Below the pieces are notes generated by a model that saw only the letters and a program-made list of their open reading frames with translations, was not told where the DNA came from and made no database searches. The position numbers and the translations under genes are program-made. A DNA stretch of 16,461 bases from CBFGTA01 sp965651595 (GTDB lineage: Bacteria; Actinomycetota; Actinomycetes; S36-B12; UBA10799). The stretch covers positions 1 through 16,461 of the forward strand of contig CBFGTA010000046.1 in NCBI GenBank assembly GCA_965651595.1. The letters are read 5' to 3'. Every line of letters begins with the position of its first letter. Position 1 is the first letter of the stretch. This document shows, piece after piece, positions 15,479-16,461 of the stretch.

Positions 15479-16060
15479 GTGAACGTGGTCGACATGACAT
15501 TCGGTAGTTACGCCGACCGAACCTGGCACTGGATTGAGGCCGCGTTCGAAGCGACGCCCTGGGCGCGCACTGGTTTGATGATTGCAGCGATCGTGGCTGT
15601 CCTGTTGTGTTTCCCCGTCTCGCGGCTGTTGAAGTCGAACGTTTTCGTGGTGGCCGGGTTGCTGTTCGCGTGGGGAGCGGTGGCCGCCTTCACCTTGACG
15701 CCAATTCCTGAGAACATTGCCATCACGCAGGGCTGCATCTACGACATATTCCGACCGAGCCGGGCAGACCTCACGGAACCGACCGACATCAGCATGAACA
15801 TGCTGATGTTGTTGCCCGTGGGAGTGTTGCTGACCTGGTTGCGGCCGTGGTGGGCGGTGATGGGCGCGATTGTGGCTGGCATTGCGACACCGTTCGTGGT
15901 CGAGTACACCCAGCGGGTGGTTGTCGAGTTGGGCCGTCAGTGTTCGTTCTATGACATCGCCACGAACCTGCTAGGGCTTGGGGTGGGAATAGTGCTCGGG
16001 TTCGCGATCCGGATCGTGTGGATGATTGGCGCGGCGATAGCGGGAAGGCTGGCACGATGA
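15479..16060 (+). CDS. VanZ-family integral membrane protein
   Basis: A 193-residue protein with about five predicted membrane helices: roughly 33-48, 54-73, 105-121, 124-142 and 163-190. The family pattern is present: SMNMLMLLPVGVLLTWL, then VVEYTQ, then DIATNLLGLGVGIVLG. Together these match the VanZ core of N-xxx-LP-G, E-xx-Q and D-xx-N-xxG. VanZ itself gives low-level teicoplanin resistance, but most chromosomal relatives have no known function and this one should not be read as a resistance gene. The loops carry two cysteines (C86 in GCIYD, C155 in QCSFYD) that could pair outside the membrane. GTG 15479 has AGGG seven bases upstream. It overlaps the metallopeptidase gene by four bases (ATGA), so the two are probably co-translated. 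It is divergent from the alpha/beta-hydrolase gene (48-base spacer). Confidence 0.85.
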   Translation: MNVVDMTFGSYADRTWHWIEAAFEATPWARTGLMIAAIVAVLLCFPVSRLLKSNVFVVAGLLFAWGAVAAFTLTPIPENIAITQGCIYDIFRPSRADLTEPTDISMNMLMLLPVGVLLTWLRPWWAVMGAIVAGIATPFVVEYTQRVVVELGRQCSFYDIATNLLGLGVGIVLGFAIRIVWMIGAAIAGRLAR

Positions 16061-16461
16061 GCGAGGAACCGACCACGAGCCCGACCGATGAGCCTGCGTG
16101 TGGGCCTGCCGACGGGTCTGCCAGCGAGCCCGCCGGTGAGTCCGCTGACGCTCCGCGACCGACAGACCTGACGCGTGAACAGTTTGAACGGCTCGTGGAC
16201 CAGGCAGTGGATCAAATTCCCGAGAAACTAGCTAGGCAGGTCGTCAACGTTGCGGTTGTGGTGGAGGACGAACCGCCTCCGGATGCGCCCGGATTGTTGG
16301 GCCTCTATCAGGGCATTCCGCTGACCGAGCGCGGCGCAGCTTCCTATGCCGGAGCGCTACCCGACACCATCACCGTGTATCGGGGCCCGCTGACGCGCAT
16401 GTGCAACACGGTGGAGGAACTCGTCGAGCAGGTCACGATCACCGTGGTCCACGAGATCGGT
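16057..16461 (+). CDS. Zincin-like metallopeptidase family protein (DUF1025-type), 3' end missing
   Basis: The frame opens at ATG 16057, overlapping the VanZ stop, and runs 135 codons to the window edge. GGAAGG lies about eight bases upstream, inside the VanZ gene. Residues about 38-135 match the small actinobacterial metallopeptidase family: LTREQFERLVDQAVDQIP, then VNVAVVVEDEPPPDAPGLLGLY-G-PLTERG, ITVYRGPLTRMC, and finally VTITVVHEIG. The last block is the beginning of the HExxH zinc motif; the window ends before its second histidine. The first 38 or so residues are an added low-complexity tail rich in Pro, Ser, Glu, Asp and Ala, absent from most family members, so a start closer to the domain is possible. 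Substrate is unknown, and members appear cytoplasmic with no signal peptide. Family call is secure; its full length cannot be seen. Confidence 0.88.
   Translation, partial: MSEEPTTSPTDEPACGPADGSASEPAGESADAPRPTDLTREQFERLVDQAVDQIPEKLARQVVNVAVVVEDEPPPDAPGLLGLYQGIPLTERGAASYAGALPDTITVYRGPLTRMCNTVEELVEQVTITVVHEIG

Noticed and set aside
15479..16060. VanZ-family gene as an antibiotic-resistance determinant
   Set aside because: No other van genes are present, and most chromosomal VanZ-like proteins have no link to glycopeptide resistance.
1..16461. Mobile element, phage, CRISPR or defence island
   Set aside because: No transposase, integrase, repeat array, tRNA-flanking site or abrupt compositional change was seen. 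All genes fit core actinobacterial functions.

Overview
This is a high-GC bacterial chromosome segment, almost certainly from an actinomycete and probably an uncultivated one. Four things point there. GTG starts are common and several genes lack a clear Shine-Dalgarno, which suggests leaderless mRNAs. A coenzyme F420:NADPH reductase (npdG) is present. A small conserved actinobacterial protein sits divergently beside a MapB-like methionine aminopeptidase. The content also echoes the Mycobacterium tuberculosis Rv2221c-Rv2230c block (glnE, glnA2, panB, RNase H, C4 zinc-ribbon protein, Nif3 family). No transposase, phage gene, integrase, tRNA or CRISPR array was seen. The window reads as ordinary vertically inherited core chromosome.

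Layout. At 1-273 (minus) is the 5' end of a membrane protein resembling a MASE1 sensor domain. It diverges from a GadB-type glutamate decarboxylase (491-1873). A tightly overlapping plus-strand operon follows: Nif3 family protein, coiled-coil C4 zinc-ribbon protein and stand-alone RNase HI (1922-4321). Next comes the RNase P RNA gene rnpB (about 4362-4749), which can be recognised from its P1 pairing and conserved core blocks. On the minus strand lie a MarR regulator and a type I methionine aminopeptidase. The latter is divergent from a 61-residue conserved protein and npdG. npdG converges on panB across a short spacer full of CTAG palindromes. panB lies downstream of nadE on the minus strand.

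The nitrogen block is divergent from nadE: a GlnA2-type glutamine synthetase, then glnE, the bifunctional adenylyl transferase/removase, two bases after the glnA2 stop. GlnA2 has serine where the adenylylated tyrosine would be, so its neighbour GlnE probably acts on another glutamine synthetase elsewhere in the genome. A minus-strand alpha/beta-hydrolase follows with both nucleophile and catalytic histidine apparently replaced. The window closes with a VanZ-family membrane protein overlapping by 4 bp a zincin-like metallopeptidase that is cut by the window edge just after the start of its HExxH motif.

I did not find a convincing undescribed multi-gene system. The best leads are the probable pseudo-hydrolase, the GlnA2/GlnE pairing without a modifiable tyrosine, the coupled Nif3/zinc-ribbon/RNase HI module ending at rnpB, and a possible C-terminal histidine pH lock in the decarboxylase.
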